From the NCBI GenBank assembly GCA_021809105.1, contig JAKBAM010000002.1, positions 62,001-126,000 on the forward strand: 64,000 nt of DNA, read 5' to 3'. This DNA is from Actinomycetes bacterium. Its GTDB lineage: Bacteria > Actinomycetota > Acidimicrobiia > Acidimicrobiales > Palsa-688. The notes under the pieces are model-generated. The model saw only the letters and a list, made by a program, of their open reading frames with translations. It had not been told where the DNA came from and made no database searches. Shown here one piece after another: positions 27,136 to 35,566 of this stretch (its first letter is position 1; each line of letters opens with the position of its first letter). Position numbers and translations under genes: made by a program.

Positions 27136-28113
27136 TCAATACAACAGGGCTTGAATGAATCGGCGAACCTCATCGGTGATGTCTCGTTCTTCCGGAGTGT
27201 CCGCCATGAATCCACCGTGCGGACCGGCCTCCATAACGTGCAACTCGGCGTGGACGCCGGCTGAGCGCAAGGCCCTATGCATCCGGACGGTGTTGGATAG
27301 AAAGAAGTCTCGCGTGCCGCTAGTCAACAGGGTGGGCGGGAAGCCTTTGGTGAAGTCACCGAAGAGCGGCGAAAGGTACGGATGAGACAGATCATGGCCA
27401 TTGGCGTAGAGCAGGTTGGCTGGCATCAAACTCTTGCCTCCTCCAACGGTGTCGATTCCTACCATGGTCTTGAATGTGTCACCCGACTCGGTGAGGTCGG
27501 CCTCCGGGCTGAGGAGCACTGCTCCGGCCGGCGGAGGTAATCCCTCGTCCCTGGCTCTGAGGATGAGCGCGGCGGCGAGGTTGCCGCCGGCGGATCCCCC
27601 ACTCACCACCACCTGCTGAGGATGATGTCGCCCCAGGACTCCCCGGTAGGCGGCGATGCAGTCGTCGAGAGGGGCAGGGTAGGGATCGTCCGGGGGCATG
27701 CGGTAATCCGGCGCATAGACCCGGACCCCGAATCTGACGGCGGTTCGTGTAGCCATGATCCGACACATCTCTCCGGCGCCGTTTACCAAAGCGCCGCCGT
27801 GGATGTCGAGAAGGGCGCTGGTGTCACCGGGGTCGAGACCATGGGGAGTGACCACGAAGGTTGGGACGCCTTCGAGATCGGTCGCTTCGACCTCGACCTC
27901 CCCATTTGGCACACCGCTCAGCATCGTCAGTACGGTCCGAGCAGTTGCGGCGATCATCTTTCGCCATGCGGCGAGGTCGTCGAGTGGGGGGTGCTCCCCT
28001 CCTTCAATTACACCCCTGGCGAGGACGGCCTGGGCCTCGGGGCTGATGGATCTTGGTACGGGAATGTCGCGTTCGGGTACCCGCAGCACGGGAGGCGACT
28101 CGGTCTCGCTCAT
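27136..28113 (-). CDS. Alpha/beta hydrolase, HSL-type esterase with N-terminal cap
   Basis: A 325-residue esterase. IHGGALVNGAG stands at the HGGG position near residue 125, YRMPPDDPYPAPLDD follows, the nucleophile elbow SGGSAGGN near 195 is complete, and the His lies in EAGPHGGF near 300. The region LSPLFGDFTKGFPPTLLTSGTRDFFLSNTVRMHRALRSAG is nearly the same as in 50158-51174, its closest relative here. AGGAGAGGACCAA stands before ATG 28113, which rejects the longer upstream frame. Substrates are likely small acyl esters. Confidence 0.86.
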   Translation of the reverse strand: MSETESPPVLRVPERDIPVPRSISPEAQAVLARGVIEGGEHPPLDDLAAWRKMIAATARTVLTMLSGVPNGEVEVEATDLEGVPTFVVTPHGLDPGDTSALLDIHGGALVNGAGEMCRIMATRTAVRFGVRVYAPDYRMPPDDPYPAPLDDCIAAYRGVLGRHHPQQVVVSGGSAGGNLAAALILRARDEGLPPPAGAVLLSPEADLTESGDTFKTMVGIDTVGGGKSLMPANLLYANGHDLSHPYLSPLFGDFTKGFPPTLLTSGTRDFFLSNTVRMHRALRSAGVHAELHVMEAGPHGGFMADTPEERDITDEVRRFIQALLY

Positions 28114-28479
28114 TTGGTCCTCTCCTCGAAAGTTCGGCAGGTCACCGTGAGGGCAACCACTGGGGCGTTTCCTGGGATCGGGTCTCAATCGGCCGCTTCC
28201 ATTACAACCGTATAGGATACCCGTAGCGCCAACAAGGGGGAAATTGTGCTCGTGAGGTTCGCTTCGTGGGCGACGAAGCCGTGGCCGCGGGCGCAGATCT
28301 GTAGGGGCGAGAGCGGCCGCCTGAGGTTTCAGCGTCGCCCTGCCCTGGTGGCCGAGGCACGCCGTTAGAATGTGAGGGTGGACACGCATGGCGGCCTGGC
28401 GCCCGTATATGGGAGCGATAGTGCAACCACCTCGAGGTTCAGTCTGTTGGCGACGGTCACGGTTGATTGAGGGTGACGG
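28114..28479. other. Divergent intergenic region
   Basis: This 366-base stretch separates the leftward esterase (start 28113) from the rightward quinone reductase (start 28480). I see no gene in it. An AT-richer patch near 28195-28220 contains the dyad GTAT-AGG-ATAC, which may be part of the leftward promoter or an operator. Confidence 0.45.
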
Positions 28480-29445
28480 GTGTTTGCTCACCGGATAGTT
28501 GAGTACGAGGGCCCGGAGGCGGTCGAGTGGCGCGAGGTCGAGGATCCCTCGGACAAGGGTCTCGTCATTATCGAAGTGGTCGCCGCCGGAGTGTCGTTCG
28601 CGGACCTGTTGCAGACGCGGGGTGCGTACCAGCTCAGGCCGCAGCTCCCATACAGCCCTGGGATGGATGCGTCTGGGTTCGTGCGCTCGGCTCCCCCAGA
28701 ATCAGGCTTGGAGGCCGGTCAGCGCGTCGGGGTACTCCTGAGGCACGGGTGCTGGCAGGAGGTGGTCGCCGCACCTGTAAGCCAGGTGCTGGCCCTCCCT
28801 GATGACGTCGCCTTCGAGGGAGCCGCTCTGGGACTGAACTATTTGACTGCGCTGTTCGCATTGTGCACGCGGGCCCGAGCTGAACGAGGCGAGACTCTGC
28901 TGGTTCATGGGGCGGCGGGAGGAGTTGGCACGGCGTCCATTCAGATTGGTAGGGCCCTCGGGCTGCGGACGATAGCGGTGGTGAGCGACGAAGGGAAGTG
29001 CAATTTTGCGCTGGCAAACGGAGCTCACGAGGCGGTAACGCTTGAAGGGTGGCTCGCCGCCGTGGAGGCTATAGCAGGAAAGCGGGCGGTGGACATCGTG
29101 CTTGACCCGGTTGGCGGCGATCGAGTGAGGGACAGTGTGCGTTCGCTGGCCCCTGGAGGCCGGCTCGTGGTTGTCGGCTTCGCCGACGGGGGGATCCCCA
29201 CCGTGAAGCTAAACCGGCTATTGCTTGGAAACAGTAGCGTTATCGGAGCAGCGTCCCTCGAGTACTTTGGACTCAAGCCGGACGCGGTCGGCGACCTTTG
29301 GGCGATGCTGATGCGCTTGCGGACTGGGGGGTCGCTCTTGCCTCCCCCCGTCGAGGTGTTCCCCTTCGTCGACGCGCGTGGAGCGCTCCGAGCTATAGAA
29401 GGCCGGACGGCAAGAGGCAAGGTCGTCCTCAGGAAGGATTCCTGA
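28480..29445 (+). CDS. Quinone oxidoreductase-like NADPH-dependent reductase (MDR family, zinc-independent)
   Basis: A 321-residue medium-chain reductase of the quinone-reductase subfamily. The N-terminal GroES-like fold with GVSFADLLQTRGAYQLRPQLPYSPGMDASGF (broken here by name only) leads to the Rossmann motif LVHGAAGGVGTASIQIG near 140, then DIVLDPVGGD and LVVVGFADG. No structural or catalytic zinc cysteines are seen, as expected of QOR-type members. These enzymes reduce quinones or alpha,beta-unsaturated carbonyls and acyl-CoAs with NADPH. Start is GTG at 28480. It converges on the GH2 gene. Confidence 0.87.
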   Translation: MFAHRIVEYEGPEAVEWREVEDPSDKGLVIIEVVAAGVSFADLLQTRGAYQLRPQLPYSPGMDASGFVRSAPPESGLEAGQRVGVLLRHGCWQEVVAAPVSQVLALPDDVAFEGAALGLNYLTALFALCTRARAERGETLLVHGAAGGVGTASIQIGRALGLRTIAVVSDEGKCNFALANGAHEAVTLEGWLAAVEAIAGKRAVDIVLDPVGGDRVRDSVRSLAPGGRLVVVGFADGGIPTVKLNRLLLGNSSVIGAASLEYFGLKPDAVGDLWAMLMRLRTGGSLLPPPVEVFPFVDARGALRAIEGRTARGKVVLRKDS

Positions 29446-29470
29446 CCATCGGGCCCGTTCGACGGAAACG

Positions 29471-31939
29471 TCACGACTCATCTTCAGCTCGCGGATCATC
29501 AGGCTCAGCCAGGATCTCAATTGTCGTTGCAGCGCATCCGGGCGCGGATACGCCGACGCGCACAGTTCCGGTCCCAGTCGGCCGGATAGCCGCAAGTGCT
29601 CGCCCTTCGAAGGTGCTGTGGGTGCGCTGCGAGAAGGATTCGTCGGTGACTGGGTTGCCGCTACCGAATCCTTGGAGTTGGGCCGGGCCCTCAACGGTCA
29701 GGGTCAAGGGTCGGTCCACGACGAATGCGTTGCCGGCCTCATCGACGACACTAACAGCGAGGTATGCCAAATCGGTTCCGTCGGCCCTCAGAAGTGTGCG
29801 GTCGGCGTTGACGGCCAGCCGCGCCGGGCCGCACGCCGAGGTCAGAGTTGTGCGCTCTGCCGCGACGCCGTCTCGATAGGCCACGGCTGTGATGGTCCCG
29901 GCCAAGTACACAGTGTCGAACTCGCAGCGAAATCTATGCGGCGCGCCGGCTGACCGGCGGCCGATGGAACGATCATTGATCAGCAGCTCGACCTCCGGAG
30001 CGTCGCTGTACACTTCCACCGTCACCGGCTTGCCCTCGAAGCCGTCCCAGCTCCAACTCGCGGTACTGTCGGACCACGTCCAGGGTCCAGCCTCGAACGA
30101 CTGGCCGGACCTCGCCGGGCAGCGCACCGAGACGTATGGGTCGGACCGGAGCCCGAAGACTATCTCTCGATAGTATGAAGCCGGCCGGCGATGACCTGTT
30201 ATATCAATATCACCACACCACGCTGTGAGCCACGGGTATTCGCCATGAAAGTCGGCAGTGTCCGCCTTCTGATCGGGATATCGGCCGCGGCCTATCCCGA
30301 CCTCGCCGAGGTAGTCCCATCCGGTCCAGGTAAAGTCCCCGAGGACGTGTGAATTGGTTAGGACGAGATTCCAATTCTTGTCAATTTGGGTAGGGAAGGT
30401 CTCGGTGCCCACAATAAGCCGATTTGGAAATAGCTGCCGATCTGTCTCGTAGCGGTCTTCAAGATAGTTCATGCCGGAAATATCTAAGACTCCGAAGGAC
30501 TCGGTTGTCTTCTGCGTCACAATCTCTGAGGAGCCGATCCAGTTCATGAATCCACCGACGTCCGACATAAGTGTATTGATGCCAGGGGCGTCATCGACCA
30601 CCGGCTCGTTGGGGTCCTGGCGCATTGCAACGATGTCGTCCATCACCGCGAGCATGCCGTTGATCGCGTTTGTCACGAACCGGGTGCCGTCGAGGGAGCG
30701 AACCTTCTCCGACAGTCTACGACCCCAGACGCCTCCGAGAGGGGTACCGGTCTCGGGGATTTCGTTGCCGATGGAGTAGAGGATCACGCTGGGATGGTTG
30801 AAGTCCTTGGCAATCATCGACTCGATATCACGCTCCCACCACTCAGGAAAAGCGAGCTGGTAGCCGAACTCGGTTTTGCCGACTGTCCAGGCGTCGAAGG
30901 CTTCGTCCATCACGAGCATTCCGAGCCGGTCACACGCTTCGAGCATGGCTACGCTGATCGGGTTGTGAGCCGATCTGATGGCGTTGAACCCGGCGCTCTT
31001 GAGGATCTCCACCCGTCGCTCATCGGCGCGGCCGATCGTGGCTGCGCCGATGATGCCGTTGTCGTGGTGTACGCACGCCCCCCGGAGCTTGATCGTCTTG
31101 CCGTTGATACGCAGGCCTTGCTCGGGGTCCAACTGGAGACGTCTGATGCCGAAGGTCCCCTTCCGTGTCTCGAGGGGGGCGCCTGCGTCGAAGAGCTCGG
31201 TCTCGAATGTATAGAGGTGGGGCGAATCAGGGCTCCACAACTGCGGATTGCCCACGTAGAGACGGTGCCGGGTGATCGCTGACTCTCCAGCTAGAACGGT
31301 GACACGAGTTGACCCGGAGGCGACGTTGTTTCCGCTCGGGTCAGCAAGGTGGGAGGCGACGTCGACCGTCTGCAAGGTTGCGGATTCGTTTGAGACCTCG
31401 ATCTCTATCTCGACCACAGCTCGCGCTGGCTCGATATCCGGAGCCGTGACGCGGATGCCATCGATACCAAAGTGCACCGGATCCAGTAGGTGAATCCATA
31501 CATCGCGATAGATGCCTGCACCTGTGTACCAGCGGCCATCGCCGTGGGCGCGTGCTTCGACACGGATCTGATTAGATTCGCCAGGATGGACGAGGTCAGT
31601 AGCGTCGACCAGAAACCGGGCGTATCCGTAAGGGCGCTGACCGGCGAATACTCCATTGACGTGAATGGTGGCGTCACGATAAATTCCCTCGAAGTCAAAG
31701 ACTGTGCGGCGGTGGGGAGGACCCACGGGAATATCGAAGGTCTTTCGATACTCGAACGTCCCGCCCGGAAAGAATGCCCGCCAGGCGCCGAGATGAAGGT
31801 GTGGATCTCGCGGCTGGCCGATCATTGCATCGTGGGGGAGCTCGACATCTGCGTAGGGACGGCTGGCTCTTCCCATCTCGGCGAAGGGGTTTACCTTCTC
31901 CCTGAACTGCCATCCACGATTGAACAGGATACGGGCCAT
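29471..31939 (-). CDS. Glycoside hydrolase family 2 protein (beta-galactosidase-like)
   Basis: An 822-residue GH2 enzyme. Domain order: sugar-binding jelly-roll (residues 1 to about 160, with YTGAGIYRDVWI), immunoglobulin-like domain (about 165-275), TIM barrel (about 275-570) and C-terminal beta domains (DUF4982-like and Big-like). The acid/base Glu is in YSIGNEIPE near residue 390 and the nucleophile Glu in IVGTETFP near 513. AAGGAGATCTG precedes the ATG at 31939. No signal peptide is present. It should remove a terminal beta-linked galactosyl, glucuronyl or mannosyl unit; which one cannot be said. Confidence 0.9.
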   Translation of the reverse strand: MARILFNRGWQFREKVNPFAEMGRASRPYADVELPHDAMIGQPRDPHLHLGAWRAFFPGGTFEYRKTFDIPVGPPHRRTVFDFEGIYRDATIHVNGVFAGQRPYGYARFLVDATDLVHPGESNQIRVEARAHGDGRWYTGAGIYRDVWIHLLDPVHFGIDGIRVTAPDIEPARAVVEIEIEVSNESATLQTVDVASHLADPSGNNVASGSTRVTVLAGESAITRHRLYVGNPQLWSPDSPHLYTFETELFDAGAPLETRKGTFGIRRLQLDPEQGLRINGKTIKLRGACVHHDNGIIGAATIGRADERRVEILKSAGFNAIRSAHNPISVAMLEACDRLGMLVMDEAFDAWTVGKTEFGYQLAFPEWWERDIESMIAKDFNHPSVILYSIGNEIPETGTPLGGVWGRRLSEKVRSLDGTRFVTNAINGMLAVMDDIVAMRQDPNEPVVDDAPGINTLMSDVGGFMNWIGSSEIVTQKTTESFGVLDISGMNYLEDRYETDRQLFPNRLIVGTETFPTQIDKNWNLVLTNSHVLGDFTWTGWDYLGEVGIGRGRYPDQKADTADFHGEYPWLTAWCGDIDITGHRRPASYYREIVFGLRSDPYVSVRCPARSGQSFEAGPWTWSDSTASWSWDGFEGKPVTVEVYSDAPEVELLINDRSIGRRSAGAPHRFRCEFDTVYLAGTITAVAYRDGVAAERTTLTSACGPARLAVNADRTLLRADGTDLAYLAVSVVDEAGNAFVVDRPLTLTVEGPAQLQGFGSGNPVTDESFSQRTHSTFEGRALAAIRPTGTGTVRVGVSAPGCAATTIEILAEPDDPRAEDES

Positions 31940-32074
31940 CAGATCTCCTTAAAGCATATGGACGTCGAGATGCCCTGCGCTACGTAGTCCGCCACCAGTA
32001 GGAGTCTCCTCGGTGAAAGCCGTGACCAGGGAAGTAGCGGGGCTATCCCGACTACTCGCCGCCCAGGAACCGGC

Positions 32075-32827
32075 TCACCGGGAAGTGACCAAGTCGTTCA
32101 GCATCGCGCCCAGCGCCTCGGGCCGGCTGATCATGCACATGTGGCCTGCGTCGAGATCGATGACGGGGCAGTTCCCGACGTTGTGGGCGAACCGGAGTTG
32201 CTTTTCCGGCGAGACGATGATGTCCTGCAAGGTGCGGACCCAGGTTCTGGGTATCGTCGCACGGAGAGGCGATAGGTCGACCGGGTCCGTTGTGAGGTGC
32301 GGGGCTTCGGGTACGAGTCGTTCGACGCACCAAGAGAGCTGTTCCTCGTCGAGATCGTTGCCGAGGACGATCTTGGCAAGCGCCGGCTCCATCGGACGAG
32401 GATCAAATGACTCGGGTGCCTCGCGGATCCTCGACTGGATGTCTGGCTCCAACGTGTCAAACGCGCTGCACCCATTTTCGGGCACCGTGCAGGCAACGAA
32501 GACGGCGTGGTGCACGCGGTGGCCGAGCAGGTCGACCATGGCGGGCATCGAGCACCCGGCTAGCGAGTGGCCGACAAGGACGACTTCGGCGAAGCCGGCG
32601 GCATCGATGTCGTCGACTACCGCTGTCGCGCAGTCGGCCAGGCGGACCGAGTGGAGCGGAGCCGGGTGCTCGCCGCGCCCGGGGAGGTCCACTGCGAGTG
32701 CTGGCCCGGCCAGGTGCGGGAGGAGTCGATCCCAGCACCGGCTATCCAGGCCACCACCATGGATGAAGACGAGAGGAGTCATCGGGCGTTCGTCACTGTT
32801 CTGCAAGAGGTCGCCATCGCTCGTCAT
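32075..32827 (-). CDS. Alpha/beta hydrolase (esterase EstA/MenH-like fold)
   Basis: A 250-residue small hydrolase with FIHGGGLDSRCW near residue 22 (oxyanion HGGG-type), the nucleophile elbow LVGHSLAG near 90 and the catalytic His in LDAGHMCMISRP near 228. This pattern resembles plant methylesterase/hydroxynitrile-lyase-like proteins and bacterial relatives. It starts six bases after the amidase stop and is the last gene of the minus-strand operon that begins at 37202. The start may be ATG 32827 or the internal ATG at residue 16. The substrate is unknown. Confidence 0.84.
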   Translation of the reverse strand: MTSDGDLLQNSDERPMTPLVFIHGGGLDSRCWDRLLPHLAGPALAVDLPGRGEHPAPLHSVRLADCATAVVDDIDAAGFAEVVLVGHSLAGCSMPAMVDLLGHRVHHAVFVACTVPENGCSAFDTLEPDIQSRIREAPESFDPRPMEPALAKIVLGNDLDEEQLSWCVERLVPEAPHLTTDPVDLSPLRATIPRTWVRTLQDIIVSPEKQLRFAHNVGNCPVIDLDAGHMCMISRPEALGAMLNDLVTSR

Positions 32828-32833
32828 CCTGCC

Positions 32834-34210
32834 TCAGCTGACAGGTGGGCGCTCGTCACGAGGGAATGTCTGCTGGAAGGCCCGTGCGAGCCGGAGGATT
32901 GTGGGGTCGCTGCCTGGAGGGCCGACGATTTGGAGGCCAACTGGTAATCCGTCGACGTAGCCGCACGGCACCGAGACGGCGGGGAATGCGAGCCAGTTGA
33001 ACATGGCTGTATAGATGGCGTAACCATCCATGCCCAGGCGGCTTTCGTCCATCGCCGTCGGTCCCGACCACCAGTGCCGCCATCGGTCGAGGGTTGGCGC
33101 CACGGATTGGATGGTTGGGCACAGGAGAAGGTCGTGGTGTTGGAAGAGCTTCCGGAATCGGACCCATGTCCGCTGGCGAAGGTCGGTGGCGGACTCCCAG
33201 GCTCCGGCGGGTACGGCGGCACCGGCTTCGGGTCCTAGGATGGGCATGTCGGAGAAGACGGATCGGTGGATGTGGAGCGCAGGGATGTAGTCCTCCCACT
33301 GCTCCCCGGTCGACTCGACTTCGGCACCGATGTCAGTGAGGGCGAAGGCGGCGTGGCGGATTTGGCTGATCACACGCGGGCTTTCGTCAACGGCATAGGA
33401 GGATGCGAAGCCGAAGTCATCGGTCCAAGCCAGCCGCAGACCCGCTGCGCCCCTGTCGAGGTCGCTGAGGGGATCTGGAAGGTCGATCTTGAGGCCCATG
33501 TGATCACGACCGTCGGGACCGGCGATCACGGACAGGACCGTCGCCGCGTCGCGGACGTCACGGGCCATCGGGCCGATGGTGGTTCCGATGCGAACGGCCC
33601 AGGGTCGGTGGTCGACCCAGGGGACCAGGCCGCCTGTTGGGTGGACACCCACAATCCCCGAGAAAGCTGCCGGCAGCCTCGAGGAGCCGCCGCCATCTGA
33701 CCCGAGCGCGACCGGTAGCATCCCGGCCGCGACGGCGGCGGCCGAGCCCGAGCTGGACGCACCCGGCACTCGAGTGGGATCCCATGGGTTGCGGGCGAGT
33801 GCATCCCAATCGTATTCCCCGATGTTGTTCATCACGGGCATCACGGTGTGGCCGACGATCACCGCCCCCGCTGAGCGGAGGCGCTCAACGGTCAGGTCGT
33901 CGCGGTCGGCTACGCCGTGCCAGAAGACGAACCCAGGGCGGGGAAGTCCCTGAATGTCGATATGGCACTTGACCGCGGTCGGCACGCCATGCAGCGGTCC
34001 CAGGTCCTCGCCCGCCAGCACGGCTGCCTCCGCGGCTTTCGCCTGGAGTCGGACGCGATCGGGCTCGACGTTCGAGAATGCCTGCAGCATCGGCTCGTGC
34101 TGCTCGATCCGGCCGAGGAAGTGCTCGGCCACCTCGACGGGTGACACCTCCCGGGCCCCTACGAGCTCTCGGATGCGCCACGCCGGCGCCCAGGTCAGTT
34201 CCTCAAGCAT
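32834..34210 (-). CDS. Amidase signature family protein (module copy 2)
   Basis: A 458-residue amidase. Lys in PTAVKCHIDIQG near residue 82, the [12 protein letters not shown] Ser-loop near 152 and GSDGGGSSRLPAAFSG near 172 make up the Ser-cisSer-Lys site. It is a close paralogue of 12020-13381 over its whole length, including the unusual N-terminus LTWAPAWRI and the TDDFGFA segment. It lies ten bases downstream of the core-deleted hydrolase at 34221-34754, the same order as in copy 1. Hydrolysis of an amide of unknown identity is expected. Confidence 0.92.
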   Translation of the reverse strand: MLEELTWAPAWRIRELVGAREVSPVEVAEHFLGRIEQHEPMLQAFSNVEPDRVRLQAKAAEAAVLAGEDLGPLHGVPTAVKCHIDIQGLPRPGFVFWHGVADRDDLTVERLRSAGAVIVGHTVMPVMNNIGEYDWDALARNPWDPTRVPGASSSGSAAAVAAGMLPVALGSDGGGSSRLPAAFSGIVGVHPTGGLVPWVDHRPWAVRIGTTIGPMARDVRDAATVLSVIAGPDGRDHMGLKIDLPDPLSDLDRGAAGLRLAWTDDFGFASSYAVDESPRVISQIRHAAFALTDIGAEVESTGEQWEDYIPALHIHRSVFSDMPILGPEAGAAVPAGAWESATDLRQRTWVRFRKLFQHHDLLLCPTIQSVAPTLDRWRHWWSGPTAMDESRLGMDGYAIYTAMFNWLAFPAVSVPCGYVDGLPVGLQIVGPPGSDPTILRLARAFQQTFPRDERPPVS

Positions 34211-34220
34211 CCGGTCCCCC

Positions 34221-34754
34221 TCAGAAGTCGATGTTCTTGGCTTCGCTGCGCATGTCGCCAGCGTCTTCGGCTAGGAGCCACCCTTGGTCGACGAGCTCGT
34301 CCAGTCGACGGTCGAAGCGCTCCCGGTAGGCTGACGGGTCCTGGTTAAGGGCCCGTAGCGTCGCCCGATCGAACGGTTCGTCGGTGCCAACCGTGAGGTG
34401 GCTCGGCGCTCCGTCTGTTTGCACGTGCATGTCAAGCGTCGTCTTCTGCGCCGTGACCTCGACCCACGCGTGCCCAGAACGCAGGATGTAGGGGGCGCAG
34501 TAGATCCAGATCGGCGCGATGCCGTGGACATGCAGCGGCTCGACGATCAACGTGCCGCTGAAATGGTCGACCTCTCGGGGCCGGCGCACGCACGGCGTCG
34601 TGGCGTAGGGGTGGCCGTCCTCCTCGCCGGTGGCGGTCCACGCCTCCTGGACGTAGTCGTAGTCATCCAGCGGCGGCACATCTGTGCCGTGAGGCGTGAA
34701 CACCCCCGAACCGTCCTCCTCCAGTCGCCGGAGCGCAGCAGGGTAGACTTTCAC
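34221..34754 (-). CDS. Internally deleted PF20091-like hydrolase lacking its catalytic core
   Basis: A continuous 177-residue frame joins the N-terminal about 120 residues of the family (YDYVQEAWTATGEEDGHPY, HFSGTLIVEPLH, QKTTLDMHVQ) to its last about 55 (DEPFDRATLRALN, RFDRRLDELVDQGWLLAEDAGDMRSEAKNI). Compared with the intact 457-residue copy at 10557, roughly 275 residues, including the nucleophile Ser and catalytic His, are absent, with the frame kept. The GTG start overlaps the enoyl-CoA hydratase stop, and the stop lies ten bases from the amidase, so translation coupling is intact. It cannot be a hydrolase. It is either a recent deletion or a retained small protein with another role. Confidence 0.8.
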   Translation of the reverse strand: MKVYPAALRRLEEDGSGVFTPHGTDVPPLDDYDYVQEAWTATGEEDGHPYATTPCVRRPREVDHFSGTLIVEPLHVHGIAPIWIYCAPYILRSGHAWVEVTAQKTTLDMHVQTDGAPSHLTVGTDEPFDRATLRALNQDPSAYRERFDRRLDELVDQGWLLAEDAGDMRSEAKNIDF

Positions 34755-35566
34755 GGCCTCTCCCTCACGGTCGTCGGCACTGCGGCGATCGGATCGTCTT
34801 CATTGTGCCGCGTAGCGAAGGCGGCTATGGCGGCGCGGCTCTCCGAGGCTCGCAAAAGCATGTCAAAGGCCTCGTTCTCCCTATGCCGCCCTTCTGCGAC
34901 GGCACGCGTGAACGTCGCGGCGATCAGACGCTTGGACGCGACCAGCGACGCGAGGGGGTGGACGGCCAGCCGGCGGGCGTGGTCAAGTGCCTCGGTGAGG
35001 AGGGCGGCGTCGGGCACGACTTTCCATGCCAAACCAGCCACTTGGGCCTCTGTGGCATCGATCCACTCGGAGCTCATCAGCATCCAAGTGGCGGCTTGCC
35101 TGCCGACAAGGAGCGGGAAGGTGACGCTGGCCGCGGCCTCGGGCGCCAGCGCAAGACTGGTGAAAGGGCATCTAAACCGGGCCGTCTCTGCGACGAACAC
35201 CAGATCGGCGAGTCCCAGCATCGTCACGCCCAGACCGACCGCGATCCCGTTAACGGCACAGAGCAATGGCTTGGTGAAGCCAGCCAGGTGGTCGACCAGC
35301 CTCTCGAAGTTGTGCGGTGCATCGACGTTGCCCCGGAAGTCGCCGCTCTCGGCCAACTCGTAGAGATCGGTGCCGGCAGAGAACGCCCGACCTGCCCCGG
35401 TGACAACGACGACCCGAACGCTGTCGTCGCTCTGGGCCGCCAGCAGGGCGCCGGAGAGCGATGCGCAGAGGGCCTGGTTGAAAGCGTTCAGCTGGTCGGG
35501 CCGGTTCAGGACCAAGGTGCGGACCCCGTCGCAGTCGTCGATCAGGACGACGTCCGGACTAGGCAT
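34751..35566 (-). CDS. Enoyl-CoA hydratase/isomerase (crotonase) family protein
   Basis: A 271-residue crotonase: LVLNRPDQLNAFNQ at the N-terminus, the oxyanion loop SAGTDLYEL near residue 65, NGIAVGLGVTMLGLADLVFVAE near 105-125 and SLALAPEAAASVTFPLL near 140. The second loop reads AVGLGV rather than GGGxxL, so the Glu pattern is that of isomerase-like or unassigned members (PEAAAS holds a Glu as in enoyl-CoA isomerases). ATG 35566 overlaps the acyl-CoA synthetase stop by eight bases. It links the ligase to the hydrolase-amidase pair in one operon, a gene missing from module copy 1. Confidence 0.87.
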   Translation of the reverse strand: MPSPDVVLIDDCDGVRTLVLNRPDQLNAFNQALCASLSGALLAAQSDDSVRVVVVTGAGRAFSAGTDLYELAESGDFRGNVDAPHNFERLVDHLAGFTKPLLCAVNGIAVGLGVTMLGLADLVFVAETARFRCPFTSLALAPEAAASVTFPLLVGRQAATWMLMSSEWIDATEAQVAGLAWKVVPDAALLTEALDHARRLAVHPLASLVASKRLIAATFTRAVAEGRHRENEAFDMLLRASESRAAIAAFATRHNEDDPIAAVPTTVRERP

